DNA from: Diadema setosum
Taxonomy: Eukaryota; Echinodermata; Echinoidea; Diadematoida; Diadematidae
Length of the DNA: 64,000 nucleotides
Direction of reading: 5' to 3'
Assembly (NCBI GenBank): GCA_033980235.1
Contig: CM067062.1
Location: 16,621,301 to 16,685,300 of the forward strand
The translations under genes were made by a program, and so were the position numbers. Of this stretch, positions 1 through 11,035 are shown piece after piece; the first letter of the stretch is position 1; each line of letters begins with the position of its first letter. The notes below the pieces were generated by a model, which was not told the origin of the DNA, did no database searches, and was given only the letters and a program-made list of their open reading frames with translations.

Positions 1-214
1 CTTACATATTTTTAAGTGTATATAAAAAGCTTTTTGAGCATAAAACTTCAGAAAATGATCCAACTGCATTAGAATTAAACACACTCCCTGTATTTAGAAA
101 CATCTATAAACTTTGGCATACATTTGGTTATTGTTGCAGTCATATAAAATGGAGGTAACATGAGATATCTGGAAAAAATCTGACAAAATGAAGTGTTTTT
201 ATCTTGTTTATCCT

Positions 215-220
215 TTTATT
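215..220 (-). terminator. Candidate polyadenylation signal of the TRAF4-like gene
   Basis: AATAAA on the minus strand, about 680 nt past the TGA at 899-901. It is the only perfect hexamer I noticed in the proximal 3' flank, so a 3' UTR of roughly 0.7 kb is plausible. A poly-G run (about 482-497) lies inside that UTR. There is no transcript evidence. Confidence 0.35.
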
Positions 221-898
221 TTAATGAACAACTCAATTTGATATGGATAAACTATTGCTGTGGCTCAAAGAGAAACTGACAGGATTCCTTTTTTGTTGTT
301 GATAATTTGTTCGAGGTAGGGTGGTAAATATCATGAGTTGATTATTTGAAGAATAAAAAAAACATGATTCCGAAGATCATTTTTTGTTTGTTTACCATGA
401 AGAATTGACTAATCAATTCACACAGGACCTCTAACAAACTTCTGGCTATATACATCCATCAAAAGATATATTATGTAATCATGGGGGGGGGGGGGGGTGT
501 ATTCCTCTTGTTCACACGAGGGTATGTCTTGAGAAAGTTTGGTAACGATTTTCTCCCACAAGACCACTTTCTTGTTCTTTTCCTTCACTCTTCTCTCTGC
601 TCACTCAAAGCAGCATCGTCCCATCCATAAAACTGGCAACATTCATATTTCTCTATTGTTTAACCAACCCTTCATGTTTTGAAAAAATTCTTCATCTGTA
701 AACATGACAGTATGGCCCACATGAACTCTTAGTACTGTTGGAGAGTAAAGTCGAAGAAGTGTCTCATATCCCTCCAAGTTCAGAAGACTTTGGGAAAGGT
801 TTGCTAAAATCTCAGCTTGTCTGGATGTCTACAACCAAGAGCAACCGTCTAGGGGTGACTGTTTCATTGCTTTGTGACACTGAGCCAAAAATGGTCCC

Positions 899-1555
899 TC
901 ATGTTGGCGACACCGAAGTCGAACTGTCATTCTTGATCTTCTGCGAGCTGGAACCGCTGGAGCAGTCCACCCGCACGCGGAGGAACAAGACGTCGTCCTT
1001 GACGTAGTCGCGCGTCTTCAGGAAGTTGTGCGAGACGAAGGTTGGGTAGCCGTAGCCCAGTACGTGCACGTCGCGGCTGGGCCGCTGGAAGTTCTTCCAG
1101 GTCGGGTCGGGTGTGAAGGACTCCTTGATGTGCATGCGCTTGTTGGGGTCCTCATTCTGGTCGAGTAGCGTGAAGGAGATGGGGAAGGTGAACGGCCAGC
1201 GCAGCAGGGAGTCGTAGTCGCCACAGGTGACGCGGATGTACACTGACAGGTGGGCACCCTCGCCCGACCCATTGCCGTTGGGGAAGATGGAGACCTGCAG
1301 CTTGTAGCCATAGCGACCGGTGAAGAAGGGCGGGCTGACGATCTCCACCTCCTCCTCACTCTTTGCCCGTGAGAACCGCTCGGCGTAGTTGGTGACCCGC
1401 CAGAGGAGTTGACCGTCAGTGTTGAGGGACAGTGTCTCCAGCTGGTCCTCCAAGAAGGCAATGGTCTTCTGCTGGCTGGCCACCACAGAACACATCAGGC
1501 TCAGATGGCTCTTCATGCTTTCATCCAGATGCCTCTCCAAGCCAAACCTTGGACC
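899..1555 (-). CDS. TRAF4: TRAF4-like adaptor, last coding exon: coiled coil + MATH/TRAF-C domain
   Basis: This is the 3' coding exon of a TNF-receptor-associated-factor gene, 218 codons plus a TGA stop at 899-901. The acceptor reads CACAG|GGTCC at 1555/1556, in phase 0. Residues about 10-43 form a heptad-like helix matching the TRAF coiled coil, and residues about 48-206 form a MATH (TRAF-C) domain. Blocks such as YGYKLQVSIFPNGNGSGEG, SLLRWPF, FTLLDQ and DPTWKNFQRP are closest to TRAF4 among the TRAFs as I remember them. TRAF-C trimerises and binds receptor tails or other membrane partners; TRAF4 proteins act at junctions and in TGF-beta/Wnt-type and innate signalling. That role is family knowledge. 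The exon is GC-rich against AT-rich surroundings. An upstream ATG at 1562-1564 lies in the intron and is not a start. Identification as TRAF is very sure; the TRAF4 subclass is likely. Confidence 0.95.
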   Translation of the reverse strand, partial: GPRFGLERHLDESMKSHLSLMCSVVASQQKTIAFLEDQLETLSLNTDGQLLWRVTNYAERFSRAKSEEEVEIVSPPFFTGRYGYKLQVSIFPNGNGSGEGAHLSVYIRVTCGDYDSLLRWPFTFPISFTLLDQNEDPNKRMHIKESFTPDPTWKNFQRPSRDVHVLGYGYPTFVSHNFLKTRDYVKDDVLFLRVRVDCSSGSSSQKIKNDSSTSVSPT

Positions 1556-2242
1556 CTGTGGCATGGAGGAAAGACATGGGTAAACAGTATTATGTCTATG
1601 AGTCCACCATCAACCAATAAGATTACAGAATTTTGACAATAATCTCTCTAAAGGATGTTCCCTTTTCGAGGCAGCCTTGCAAAAGTTAGTTCATAATGAT
1701 TAAAAATTCTCCTTTTGCCATCTTGGAATCTTCTGATTTCAAATAAGGAGATACACAGAGAGGACAAATGTTTTTTTTAAGAATTTCCCTTACAAATCAA
1801 ACAGCCATATTCATAACAGGGCATAAAGATATTCACCCTACATTAGTGCCATGAAAAAAATCGTAGTAGGGATTCTGGATGAAAATGTATATTCATTATG
1901 AGATACAGAAGAGCACAGAACCTCCTCCTAAACATTGACTTGGTCAGAAGTTTTGAGCACACTTGTAATGATCATCTACTTAAAAATTTTGCCTTTCATG
2001 AGGTACGCAATCATAAAATAAGAATTCAAATAAACAAAGATACAAATTTCACACTGATTGAAAACAAGCATTTGATTTTTATAAAACAATGCTTAATGCT
2101 TAATTATGTAAAGGTAATGATAGTATGTGAAGGTCATCCAAAGCACATGGTGGCTTGTTTGAAATTTAACTGTTTTTGTAACAAGTAAAAGTGGCCACAT
2201 CTAGGATATACCAGGAAGTGTAAGGGGGAGGGGTGTCCTTAC

Positions 2243-2398
2243 CCTGTGTTTGCAGCCATGTTCCTTAAAGGGGCAGGGGGCCAGGGCAGAGGGGCAGGAA
2301 CCAGACAGGTGTTTCTCCATGTCCTCCCTAGGTATCTTGTTTGGCTCACACCGGTTTGGGCAGTTTATCGGGTACCGTGGGCACTGGTGCAGGTGGTT
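2243..2398 (-). CDS. TRAF4: TRAF4-like, zinc-finger exon (third TRAF-type finger)
   Basis: A 52-codon exon with acceptor TTGTAG|AACCACC and donor CACAGG|GTAAGG, phase 0 at both ends. It encodes a TRAF-type zinc finger: residues begin NHLHQCPRYPINCPNRC, continue with REDMEKHLSGSC, and end CPFKEHGCKHR. Cys 6, 13, 17, 35, 42 and 49 with His 30 occupy the expected metal-ligand spacing. The closing CPFK..GCKHR segment is the usual start of the last TRAF4 finger, whose helix continues in the 899-1555 exon. It lies 688 nt (transcript direction) before that exon. The matching exon of vertebrate TRAF4 has the same boundaries as I remember them. It was found by reading the minus strand; the longest ORF here is on the opposite strand and is spurious. 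Confidence 0.92.
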
Positions 2399-2590
2399 CT
2401 ACAAGAGAGAATTCATGTAGATGGGATGAATGCAAGATAAACCTTTACAAGAATTTCACTACTTCTCCTATGCTATGTCCTAAGTTGAACAGATGCAAAA
2501 GATAGCCTACAATGGATAAACCCAATGAGTGCAAGATTCTGAAAACCTCACAGATTTTGTACAGAACTTGTGAGGTTGTTGTATGCCACA

Positions 2591-3071
2591 CATGGGTGTA
2601 TGCAAGGGGGGGTCGGGAGGGTCGTACGACCTCCCCAAATTTTCAAAAGGTCCACTTTTTGTAAAAGACAATTTTTTTTTTGAGGGCTTTTTACCCTGGC
2701 GTCTATGTACTTTAGGAAGGTGTAAGGTTAGCTAGTCAGCAACTTTTTTAAAATGCACTTTAATATGCAGTTTTCAACTTACCGATTAACGAACTTGTAA
2801 GTGCCCAACACAGGTTTTATCACCAATTTTAACATAAATGGTGTTTTTTTAAGTATGCTGAAAAAATCACATTTGTATGTACCAAATGGCCCCATTTTAA
2901 GATATAAAATTCAAAAACTCCCTACCGTGGGAGGGGGGACCCCCCCCCCACCCTCCCCCCGCTCGGTCGCTCTGCTCCCTTGGGCTCGGTTGCTTCACTC
3001 CCTCGCAAAGGTAAAGGTCAAAAAATTGTGATTACGACCCCCCCAGAAGAAATCCTGGATACACCCCTGCC
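2591..3071. mobile_element. MITE-like element with terminal inverted repeats, in a TRAF4 intron
   Basis: The left end reads CATGGGTGTATGCAAGG and the reverse complement of the right end reads CAGGGGTGTATCCAGG. Just inside both ends are matching G-run/GTCG motifs (GGGTCGTACGACC on the left, ATTACGACCCCCC on the right). It carries no ORF of note and has a C/G-rich simple tract near 2934-2962. The superfamily is not determined and no clean target duplication was seen. It sits in the intron between the 2243-2398 and 3528-3689 exons. Confidence 0.55.
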
Positions 3072-3527
3072 AGAGGCATAAAAAGGGGCAGATTTCCACA
3101 TTCTATTCTTTCATTTCTTTTGCCTCTTTCTTGTCTAAGTGACATAGGTACTATATATCCCTCATATTTCACGGTATGATATTTCAGAATTTGTTAGACA
3201 AATTTACGAGTGATGTATAGGTGATCCAGAACCACAGAATGAGAAACAAGTATTAAAGTGAGTGGTACCTTGGAGACGATAATACATTGCATTTGTGTTT
3301 CATGAGTTGTTAATTTTGCGAATATCGATCAACTTACACAAGGGACAGTAAGAACACCACAAAATATACAGCATATGCAGTGCTTTGTTAATTATGAAAA
3401 ACTCCAACAACAATCAAAACACTCCATATAAAGCAAAGATATTAAAGACATCTTGGCCTGGTTTGCAAGGTGTGGAACATTCAATTCAACCCAAACTGGT
3501 AGACCAACTTATCATATAAGGGCGTAC

Positions 3528-3689
3528 CTGCAGGGTCTCGTAGACGAAGTCCTTGTGGCAGTACTTGCAGGGGATGGAGCGCTTGGCACACTCGTTCAGC
3601 ATGTGGTGGTTGATGAAGCGACGCTGTAGCTGAGCCCCACACTTGTTCTCGCAGAACACCACTTCCAGCTGGCACTTGCCCAGGTGAGC
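3528..3689 (-). CDS. TRAF4: TRAF4-like, zinc-finger exon (second TRAF-type finger)
   Basis: A 54-codon exon with acceptor CAATAG|GCTCACC and donor CTGCAG|GTACGC, phase 0 on both sides. The peptide starts AHLGKCQLEVVFCENKCGA and ends CKYCHKDFVYETLQ. Cys 6, 13, 17, 34, 41 and 44 plus the His 28/29 pair give the zf-TRAF pattern. The phrase CENKCGA followed by a basic RR and later C-x2-C is typical of TRAF4's middle finger. Tandem zinc fingers in TRAFs form an extended rod between RING and coiled coil and help E3 activity and partner binding (family knowledge). The exon is one of three near-equal modules (52-54 codons, all phase 0), which fits origin by exon duplication. Confidence 0.94.
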
Positions 3690-4437
3690 CTATTGATGGG
3701 ATGGTGATAGAAGAAAATAGAAGGGAGGAGTTAATAAATGGCTGGCAATAAGACCAATCAATTCATCAATCCTGCCAACTACCCTCTCTCTATTAACAAA
3801 GTGTGACTTTACAGTGTATGTGTCTAGTATCTGTGTACCCATTAAAATGAATGAAATCAGTCATAAACCCTTTTCTGCATTTCACAGAGGTATGATTTGT
3901 TGTTGTCATGAATGTATCTTTCCATTTTCACAGTAAAAAAAAAAGAATGATAAGTGTAATTTGCACGATGAATGCAGTAGAAGCGCTTAATGGATGAAAT
4001 GATACATCAAATTTTCAAATTCATTACGTGCTATGTATCTCAGTTATGAATTTTGCAAAGGAAATGGCAATCTATCTTTTTTTTAATGTTGCAAGCATGC
4101 ATTATGCACCAGCCATATTAATATGCGTTGTATAGGTTGCTGGTGCATGTGAGTACCTGATCTTGTGTAGAGAATCATATTAATCACTTATTGTCAAAAC
4201 AAGCGATACTTTGAAGCACGCAATTTTTCATGCTGGGACAATTCTAGCAATTTTCACTAATTAACCATTTTACAGGAAGCAATTCTGAATATTTTATACA
4301 GAAATGTTCAGCAATATTCTTTACATGTTCTTTCATGCAAATTTTTAAACCATTTCATACTTCTTCCGTGTCATACTTGTAACATTGTTAGTCTTCTGCA
4401 AAACCTTTATCATAGCTGCATACAATCAATAACAACA

Positions 4438-4618
4438 GCGCCCCGTTGCTAGAAACTTTGCATTTAAACGCAACTTGCAACTGATTGTCACTGGCCAATC
4501 AAAATCATTGTGGCATGCATGTCTTCTTAATAGGACAGACCCTGAGCCAATCAGAATGGTTGTTTCAAAATTAGCAATTATTTGCAATTGATTGCAACTT
4601 TCTTGCAACACCCCCCAG
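4438..4618. mobile_element. Small palindromic MITE next to a TRAF4 splice donor
   Basis: The two halves are imperfect inverted copies: CCCCGTTGCTAGAAACTTTGC at the left against GGGGTGTTGCAAGAAAGTTGC (right end, reverse complement). Each half carries a CCAAT-type motif (GGCCAATCA at about 4493, GAGCCAATCA at about 4550). It is about 180 bp with no coding capacity. Confidence 0.45.
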
Positions 4619-4662
4619 GTATTATAAGGTGGTGCGAGGTTGAAGCACAACGCAGCACTCAC

Positions 4663-4821
4663 GTCGATCTTGCTGCCTACAAAATCCGATCCACAATACT
4701 CGCATGTCTCAGTCCTCCGAGGGCAGTCGTACTGGAGATGATCCTTGAGATGGTTCCTGGCTACCATGGCACTGCACTCCTTACATGCCGCCATGTTGTA
4801 CTGACAAGATTCCAAGTGAGC
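4663..4821 (-). CDS. TRAF4: TRAF4-like, zinc-finger exon (first TRAF-type finger)
   Basis: A 53-codon exon with acceptor TCTCTAG|GCTCACTTGG and donor ATCGAC|GTGAGT, phase 0. The peptide begins AHLESCQYNMAACKECSAM and ends CEYCGSDFVGSKID, with Cys 6, 13, 16, 33, 40 and 43 and His 28 as likely zinc ligands. The CPRR-x3-CEYCG segment matches the first TRAF4 finger. Longer ORF predictions that run past 4663 read into the intron and are wrong there. An inverted-repeat element (about 4438-4618) ends some 45 bp beyond the donor site, which is unusually close to a splice junction. Confidence 0.93.
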
Positions 4822-4879
4822 CTAGAGAATCATGACAAACAAAATAAAAAAGTCCAACTGGACCCATGAGTATTGTCTA

Positions 4880-5325
4880 AATACAATGTATTGGTCAGTA
4901 CAGTAAATAAAAAATGAGTTTATCCACGTCATGATTAAGTACAACTGCAAATAAAAGAAAGAAACAAACAACCATGGTTAATATGACTTATCCATGTAGT
5001 GGAGTAAAAAACAAAGTTTAAATGGTAATTCTTTTATGTAATCGAATTGTCTTTATAACATCTTGACAACATTAGTTCAGAGACTCTTTTCTACAATCAT
5101 TGTACAGCACTCCAGGGCTGCTAACATTCACCTATCAGTATCAGGTAGATACTTCCATGTTGACTGACTCTCAAAAACACACAAATAATTCCAAAATTAG
5201 GGAAATTTTTATATTTTCTTGTCAAGACATGGAGATATATTGAAGTTTTCAGGAAGCCCCCTGCCTATTTGGTGAGACTCAGCAGCTCTGTAACTCCATC
5301 AATACATATGTACACATCAGGATTT
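4880..5325. other. Intron, nothing recognised
   Basis: AT-rich sequence in the 23-kb TRAF4 intron. No reading frame, RNA gene or repeat that I can name. Confidence 0.5.
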
Positions 5326-5329
5326 AATC

Positions 5330-5540
5330 CATGTGTCTCTAGGGTAATCCACCTTGCAATCAACTGACTTGGGTTTGAATCCTATTGAGTCTGGCTGAAC
5401 AATGTTGTGTGTAATCATGCAATCTCCTCTAGCAGGAGGCTAAAACACTCTGTCCCTCAGATAGGATATAAAATGAAGGTCCAATTATGTGAGGGAATTG
5501 TGATCCACATACATTTGAGATCCCATTGACTTCATTCATT
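5330..5540 (+). repeat. Decayed tRNA-derived SINE-like repeat
   Basis: A box-B-like GGGTTTGAATCC at about 5369-5380 is preceded by a degenerate tRNA-like head and followed by CCCTCAGATAGGATATAAAATG and AAGGTCC-type text. I associate that layout with tRNA-derived SINEs of marine invertebrates, from memory and without a database match. Box A is poor and no target duplication was found. Confidence 0.35.
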
Positions 5541-6224
5541 CATAGCAAGGAGCAGGGTGCTAACTAGGTGATGTGGGCCACCCACAAAACCCATACAAGA
5601 AAACAGGTGAATGATGCTGCCCTCGTGGTTTACCCTGAGGTGTCCAGCAATAGTCAGCAAGTGGTATTAACCAGGCTCATTGTTAAAAAAGAAAGACATG
5701 GGGGTTGTCAAAAGCAAGCAAGCAAATATCTATTGCAAATATTAATTTCTCTTTGATCTAAACATGTGAGGAAACATTTTGTTTTACTTTGTCTTGTGAC
5801 TATTTCCTAGACCTATCATGAATAAACAAAAACAGCACAACGATGATAATCATTTCACATTTTCTTGCATTTTGACAAATCAAAAATAAAAAAAGATCTC
5901 TGATCAGCAAAGACCTCCCAGAAAGTAATCATCCAGATGCAAATTCTAAACCACATACACTAAATGATGAAGTGACTCCATCTTAGTAAGATGTTGACAT
6001 ACCGCTGAACAGAGAATATACATATCAAATTCTACACCTGCTGTGTGACAGAGCGGTGGCTGACCCATAATTGTACTATTATGATAGGTCATGCAGATTT
6101 ACTAATAAAAGCTTTTGATTTGATTAGCTATCTGGTCAGTTTGGTGAACAGATATCAGCCACAACAAACTACATGATGCTTATCAGACACTGATGCAAGT
6201 AATCATAACCCATCACTGATCATC

Positions 6225-6345
6225 ATCATCAGTATGTATTGTATGTATTTCTGCTATTTTTATGTTGTTCACGGATTTGCAGAAGAACAGCTTTGCTGAA
6301 GCAAATTGCCGTGATTGGATAAACTAAACTGAACTGATCAGAGAT
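6225..6345 (+). repeat. Probable LINE 3' end: hairpin followed by pentamer tail
   Basis: CACGGATTTGC and GCAAATTGCCGTG can pair around a 20-nt loop (about 6269-6313). The hairpin is followed by a short AACTGA-type repeat at 6325-6340. A 3' stem-loop plus a short tandem tail is the hallmark of L2/CR1-like LINE ends. No reverse-transcriptase remnant was seen upstream. Confidence 0.3.
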
Positions 6346-6349
6346 CCTT

Positions 6350-7577
6350 GCAGGAATAAAAGACCACACAGATCATAGAGGCTGCATTTATATCCATGCT
6401 GACTAATTAGAGGGAAATGTGGTGCTTAAATCGCTTAAAAGCACTTGCTATCTGTACACATGGTGCATAGAGAAATTCTTCTTGTCTCCACTGTAAACAA
6501 TGGTTACTTAGCACTCCAGTGTCAACAGCAGCCTAGTATGGTATGCACTGAGGTGGAAACAGTCAAATCCAGTACAACTTGCTTGTTGAACATGCCTCTT
6601 TGTGCCAACACTGTTTTTGGTTCCCATGCAAACAGCTCATCGGTGACTATTGATTTTTATGTTGATGATCTGTTTGCTTGGGCCTACAAAGTGCAATCAG
6701 TGTGAAATTTGACATCTTTCTGTGAGATGTAGGATTTTGTGATTATTAATAACACAAGCGCAGGTGGTCCGCATTCAAATGGCAATTATTCTTCAGTTCA
6801 TTTTGCTGGAATACCAAGAACTACGGAAATGGAGAAAAGGGAGAAAATGGCGTAGATGATGATATATTCAGAAACAGAATGAGATGACCAATGACATATT
6901 CTATATCAATTCAATGGCCTCTTTTGAGAGAGAGAGAGAGAAGGGGGCAGGGGAAGGATACAAACAACCAGCCAGAAGACTGCAGGGTTATGTAGAGACA
7001 GTTTTCAATCAAGAATTCTACCACCAAAGTGTGTGTTTTTCCACTTTCAAGCCCTGCTATCTTCCAATAGAATTTTGTGCATGTCAGATTTGGTAGCACT
7101 GCCACTGATATAGCACACAGAAAAATAGGCTAAAAAATCCTACATGTCTGAATTTTCTAATAGTGAAATATAAAAGTTGTGATTTTAAATTGATTTCTCT
7201 TGTCTTGCATCTCTGTGTAGTTCCCTTATGATAAGCAAACAAGAATCATAAAAAGGGAGAGAAAGAGAAAGAGAGAAGAAGGAAGTATGCATACATTCAA
7301 ACACTTCAGTGACATGCAAGAATTTCACCCTGCAGCAAATATTTGCCTTGCCACATACAGGCAAAGCATAGGTAGTAGAAAAGTCTTCCATAATCAAGCC
7401 CTGTATTTACACAGATGTTCACTCATATAATATTTATCCATGTGTGACTTTCAAATCAAATCATTGAGAATGAGATCAAAACCACCATGGTGTTATTGAC
7501 ATGCTCTCTGAACTTGATCTTTAAAAGAATTTTTTGGATTGTTTTTCAAGGTTTATCATAACACCTGTCCATCCTTG
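6350..7577. other. Intron, nothing recognised
   Basis: AT-rich intronic DNA. The small ORFs here (for example 6445-6705 and 6884-7096) show no domain, codon bias or splice context; the latter runs through an AG-rich simple tract near 6925. Confidence 0.5.
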
Positions 7578-7580
7578 TTA

Positions 7581-8157
7581 AGGGCTTTTTACACTTGTGT
7601 TTCTTAACCCCGGACTTTCTCTGACCCAGGACTATCGTTAGTCCCGTACCAATTTTTTCAGCTTTTTACACTCGCCAATTAGTCCCGTACTATCTCTTGT
7701 CCGGGGCTAAGGAGAAAACTGTCCTTTTTACACTCGTATTTCTTAGCCCCGGACTTTCCAAACCACATGAATATTCATAATTACGCTGTGTACTGTACAC
7801 GTACAGCACGCACACACCGGCAGCACTTGATTACCTCGTTTCTGATTGGTCAGTGAGGGTCGGACTTCGTCTCCGTCGCTTAGCCCAGGATTATTTTTTC
7901 GTTCTGTTTACACTCACTTGCTTGGCACCGCAATTGCGGTGCTAGCACCGCAATTGCGGTGCTAACCCCTGCTATTTTGCAGGGCCAGATAGTACCGTAC
8001 TATCGGTGGGGCTAGCCCACTTTGGCAAAAACGAGTGTAAACAGAAAGTGGGCTAAGGATAGTCCCGTACCAACGGTGGGGCTAAGGCCCCCCCCCCCCC
8101 CCTTAGCCCCACCGTTGGTCCGGGGCTAAGCAAAATTTTACAAGTGTAAAAAGCCCT
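7581..8157. mobile_element. PIF/Harbinger-like MITE, TTA target duplication
   Basis: The 577-bp element starts AGGGCTTTTTACACTTGT and ends with its exact reverse complement (18 bp). It is flanked by TTA on both sides (7578-7580 and 8158-8160), a 3-bp duplication typical of PIF/Harbinger. The interior repeats TTAGCCCCGGAC and TTTACACTCG in both orientations and has a GC-rich centre with a long palindrome (7925-7962). It has no transposase ORF, so it is non-autonomous. Confidence 0.8.
7925..7962. repeat. 38-bp perfect palindrome built from two 18-bp palindromes
   Basis: GCACCGCAATTGCGGTGC occurs twice (7925-7942 and 7945-7962) separated by TA. Each copy is a perfect palindrome and so is the whole. 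It lies inside the Harbinger-like MITE, close to its middle. Confidence 0.9.
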
Positions 8158-8232
8158 TTAGAAAATCAACTCAGTGGGATTATAGAATGCTAACACCTCT
8201 AGGTCTATTGTAATGAGGTAGGAATGCAGATA

Positions 8233-8300
8233 CAGTTGAACCTCTATTATCCGGCCTCCCTTTATCCGGATCTCTCTATTATCCGGACGCAATCTCGCCG

Positions 8301-8343
<43 letters not shown>

Positions 8344-8676
8344 TTACGGGAAGAAAGGGGGATTCCCAACTCCTTGAGAACTCCTACCCAAACACACATG
8401 AATTACATATTACTTCCAATATGATTAACATACATTGCATCAAATTTCCTTCCAAATTGCTTACCTTCAGACATTTCAACATCCCGAAACATCCCCAAAT
8501 GTAACAATGAAAAGGTTGCAGTATACACATTGCTACATGTAGCACTACAATGGGCTACATCAGTACATGTGTATGTATATGTACATGCATAAAGCATTGA
8601 GTCTCCCGTATCCGGCCAAATCCCTTATCCGGATGAGCCCCGGTCCCGACTTGTCCGGATATGAGAGGTTCAACTG
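8233..8676. mobile_element. pogo/Tigger-like MITE (Tc1/mariner), TA target duplication
   Basis: The ends are CAGTTGAACCTCTATTATCCGG and, as reverse complement of the right end, CAGTTGAACCTCTCATATCCGG, flanked by TA at 8231-8232 and 8677-8678. The TATCCGG motif recurs subterminally on both sides. The 444-bp body contains a T33-type homopolymer (about 8306-8339) and no transposase, so it is a non-autonomous copy. CAGTTGAACCTCT ends are known from pogo-group elements (family knowledge). Confidence 0.8.
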
Positions 8677-8836
8677 TATTTCTCAAGTTTGCCTTCATGT
8701 TATCTTGTATGAAATAGGCTATAACAAAGAGATAGGGATAGAAAATGTGAGGAGAGGGGTACGCTAAAAAAGAGTGAGAAATATATATATGTTTGATATG
8801 TAGATATATGTATACATTTATATACATGTATATAAA

Positions 8837-8838
<2 letters not shown>

Positions 8839-8886
<48 letters not shown>
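8839..8886. repeat. (TA)n microsatellite
   Basis: An uninterrupted alternating TA tract of about 45 bp within a longer TA/CA-rich stretch (8780-8915). The overlapping minus-strand ORFs here are low-complexity artefacts. Confidence 0.95.
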
Positions 8887-8888
<2 letters not shown>

Positions 8889-9119
8889 AACACACATATA
8901 TACATAATATATATATAATGAAAACAAACAAAGGAAAACTGACAAGAAACAAATTATTGATAGTGAAAACTTTGAGCAAAGAAAAAAATAAATAGGCCCT
9001 ATATATATCATATTTATATATATATATAGACAGAAAATATACAAGAGAAAAAAAGAAAGAGATATAGACAGAGAAAAGAAGAGATAAAAAGAGAGTATGA
9101 AAGAAAGAGAGATAAAGCA

Positions 9120-9216
9120 TTAACCCGTTGAGGACGAGTCCCAAGTATACTCCAGCAGGTGTCCATGGGAAATCTGTGTCCTAGCAAAATCAGCCCGTCG
9201 TCCTCAAACGGTATAT
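9120..9216. mobile_element. 94-bp TTAA-type MITE, copy A (right end decayed)
   Basis: It starts TTAACCCGTTGAGGACGAG and ends CGTCCTCAAACGGTATA, an imperfect inverted repeat. It shares interior text (GTCCCAAGTATAC, ATGGGAAAT, TAGCAAAAT) with the copies at 37053 and 58507. TTAA plus CCC ends point to piggyBac-type mobilisation. Confidence 0.7.
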
Positions 9217-10310
9217 AGAGAATATGGTAGAGAAAGATGGAGGGGGAGAAACAGTGACATCTTTAGCCTTGTTCCTCTTTCACACTCAATCTCCTATGGG
9301 ATGCAGGCAAACAGAAGGTGATGATGATGATGTTGCTAAGAGCGACCCCCAACTCGCTGTGACATCAATTTACATCCGAGAGGGAGGCTGCACATGCAGT
9401 GATGGATTATTCCCTCGTCTGAAGATGCTTGCCCCACTCTAGCCTGTCCTTGAGTCAATTATTAAGATGTCTGAGGTATCTTCTTCCTTCTTTGTTTCTT
9501 TCTTTTCTGTTGTTGTTGTTTCCATCTTGATGGAAGATGTGACAAAATGAGAGCTAGGCGGTAACACATTGATGACAGCATTCCTTAAGATTTGGAGGCA
9601 AATGCTGCCTGACTGCCGAGCTTTCTAAATCTCAAGTTCCCAAATTAGAATCTGCTTTAACAAGTCATCGAAATACAAAGTTCATATAAAAGTCACCAGC
9701 ACAATAAAGCACCTAAAAAAAAAAATAAATAAATAAAAATCTTCTGAGGGCTTTGGTTATAGAAAGCATGCTGTTCCTGTATTCCAGTTCACTTTCTGCA
9801 ATTCCTTTCTTTTTTCATGTTCTTTTTTCTGTTTTGAGAGCTAAGTATATTAAAGCAAGGTCGCATGGCCAGCAGATACTCAAACTGAAACTAGCAGTAG
9901 GTCTTATACACAATTCTGAGATTGGGCCTTCACAGAATTTGCATACTTAAGTCTGGCGAGCCTTTTTCTTGGTGTAAGTGTTTTGGGTGAAAGCACTTTA
10001 CTGAGGGTCATATCACATGATAATCCAATTCTCATCTCCTCTTGTTAGGCCCAAGAAGTGAAGTGAAAATGCGGCAATGAGGGCCGTCATGTAGCAAGAT
10101 AATCCACTTGTTTACAAGTTACACCACTGACATCGTAGGCAAGAGACGAGTGCTATTCTTCATCTCATCGCTGCTCCTTTGATAGCCATACAAAGTAAAT
10201 TTAGAAATGGATTTGCCCCTCATCGTAAAATCTGTTCATATCAACAAGGCTATGTCATCTCTGGACTTTCCCTATCCCTCTCTTTTTCCCTCTCTCTCTC
10301 TCTCTTGCAT

Positions 10311-10311
<1 letters not shown>

Positions 10312-10360
<49 letters not shown>
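10312..10360 (+). repeat. (CA)n microsatellite
   Basis: About 22 CA units preceded by a (TC)n tract (10280-10304). Confidence 0.95.
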
Positions 10361-10361
<1 letters not shown>

Positions 10362-10768
10362 TACTCTATCTCTCTCTAGAGAGAAAAATCAAAGACCTTG
10401 AAAATAAATGTTGAGACTAATAAGAGTACACTGGCTAACATTTTTATCATTTTGGATGATATGAATAGTGTTGGTTATATCAAACATGGCTTAAATACAA
10501 GCAAGTGGTGGAAACAATTCTGACTGGATGAATTCTGAAGAATAGCTAAAGCATTCCAACAACTGCAACAAACCATTTCATTGTGTATCTTTGTCGCTAT
10601 AACCTATCTTGTGCTCTTTTCTTTCATATTCAGCACAAAAGAAATGAAGGTTGTAGAATAAGACTTTGTTATTGCAACTGATTGACAAATTGCCCTACAT
10701 CGACGTAAATAAGCACTGAATTGATCAGTGTTTTAGTAGTAGCCATGATAAAAAATCATGGGCGTGCA

Positions 10769-10840
10769 TACTCGAGCAGGATTCGAACCCACGACCTCCT
10801 GATCACCGGACAGGCGTCATCTCCACTAGACCACCGAGCT
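10769..10840 (-). pseudogene. tRNA-like cloverleaf, copy 1 (SINE head or tRNA pseudogene)
   Basis: The 72-nt minus-strand sequence folds like a tRNA. The acceptor stem AGCTCGG/TCGAGTA is partly paired, the D arm GTC/GAC carries the box A TGGTCTAGTGG, and the anticodon stem is CCTG/CAGG. A 5-nt variable loop follows, then a T arm GTGGG-TTCGAAT-CCTGC with box B GGTTCGAATCC. The anticodon loop is abnormal (C where U33 should be; apparent GGT), and acceptor ends mismatch, so a working tRNA is unlikely. Confidence 0.55.
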
Positions 10841-11035
10841 TTCGCCCGACAGCAAGTGTTGGTTCTAATCCTTATAGCATGCAGCGGGTACTGCTTTGTT
10901 ATTCAAATTTATGAAGTTCTTCCGTCGAGATGTTTTCATTGCAACTGATTGACAAATTGCCCTACATCGACGTAAATAAGCACTGAATTGATCAGTGTTT
11001 TAGTAGTAGCCATGATAAAAAATCATGGGCGTACA

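Noticed and set aside
8555..9144. Overlapping 108-116 codon minus-strand ORFs
   Set aside because: They translate TA/CA microsatellite and AT-rich simple DNA; no real protein signal.
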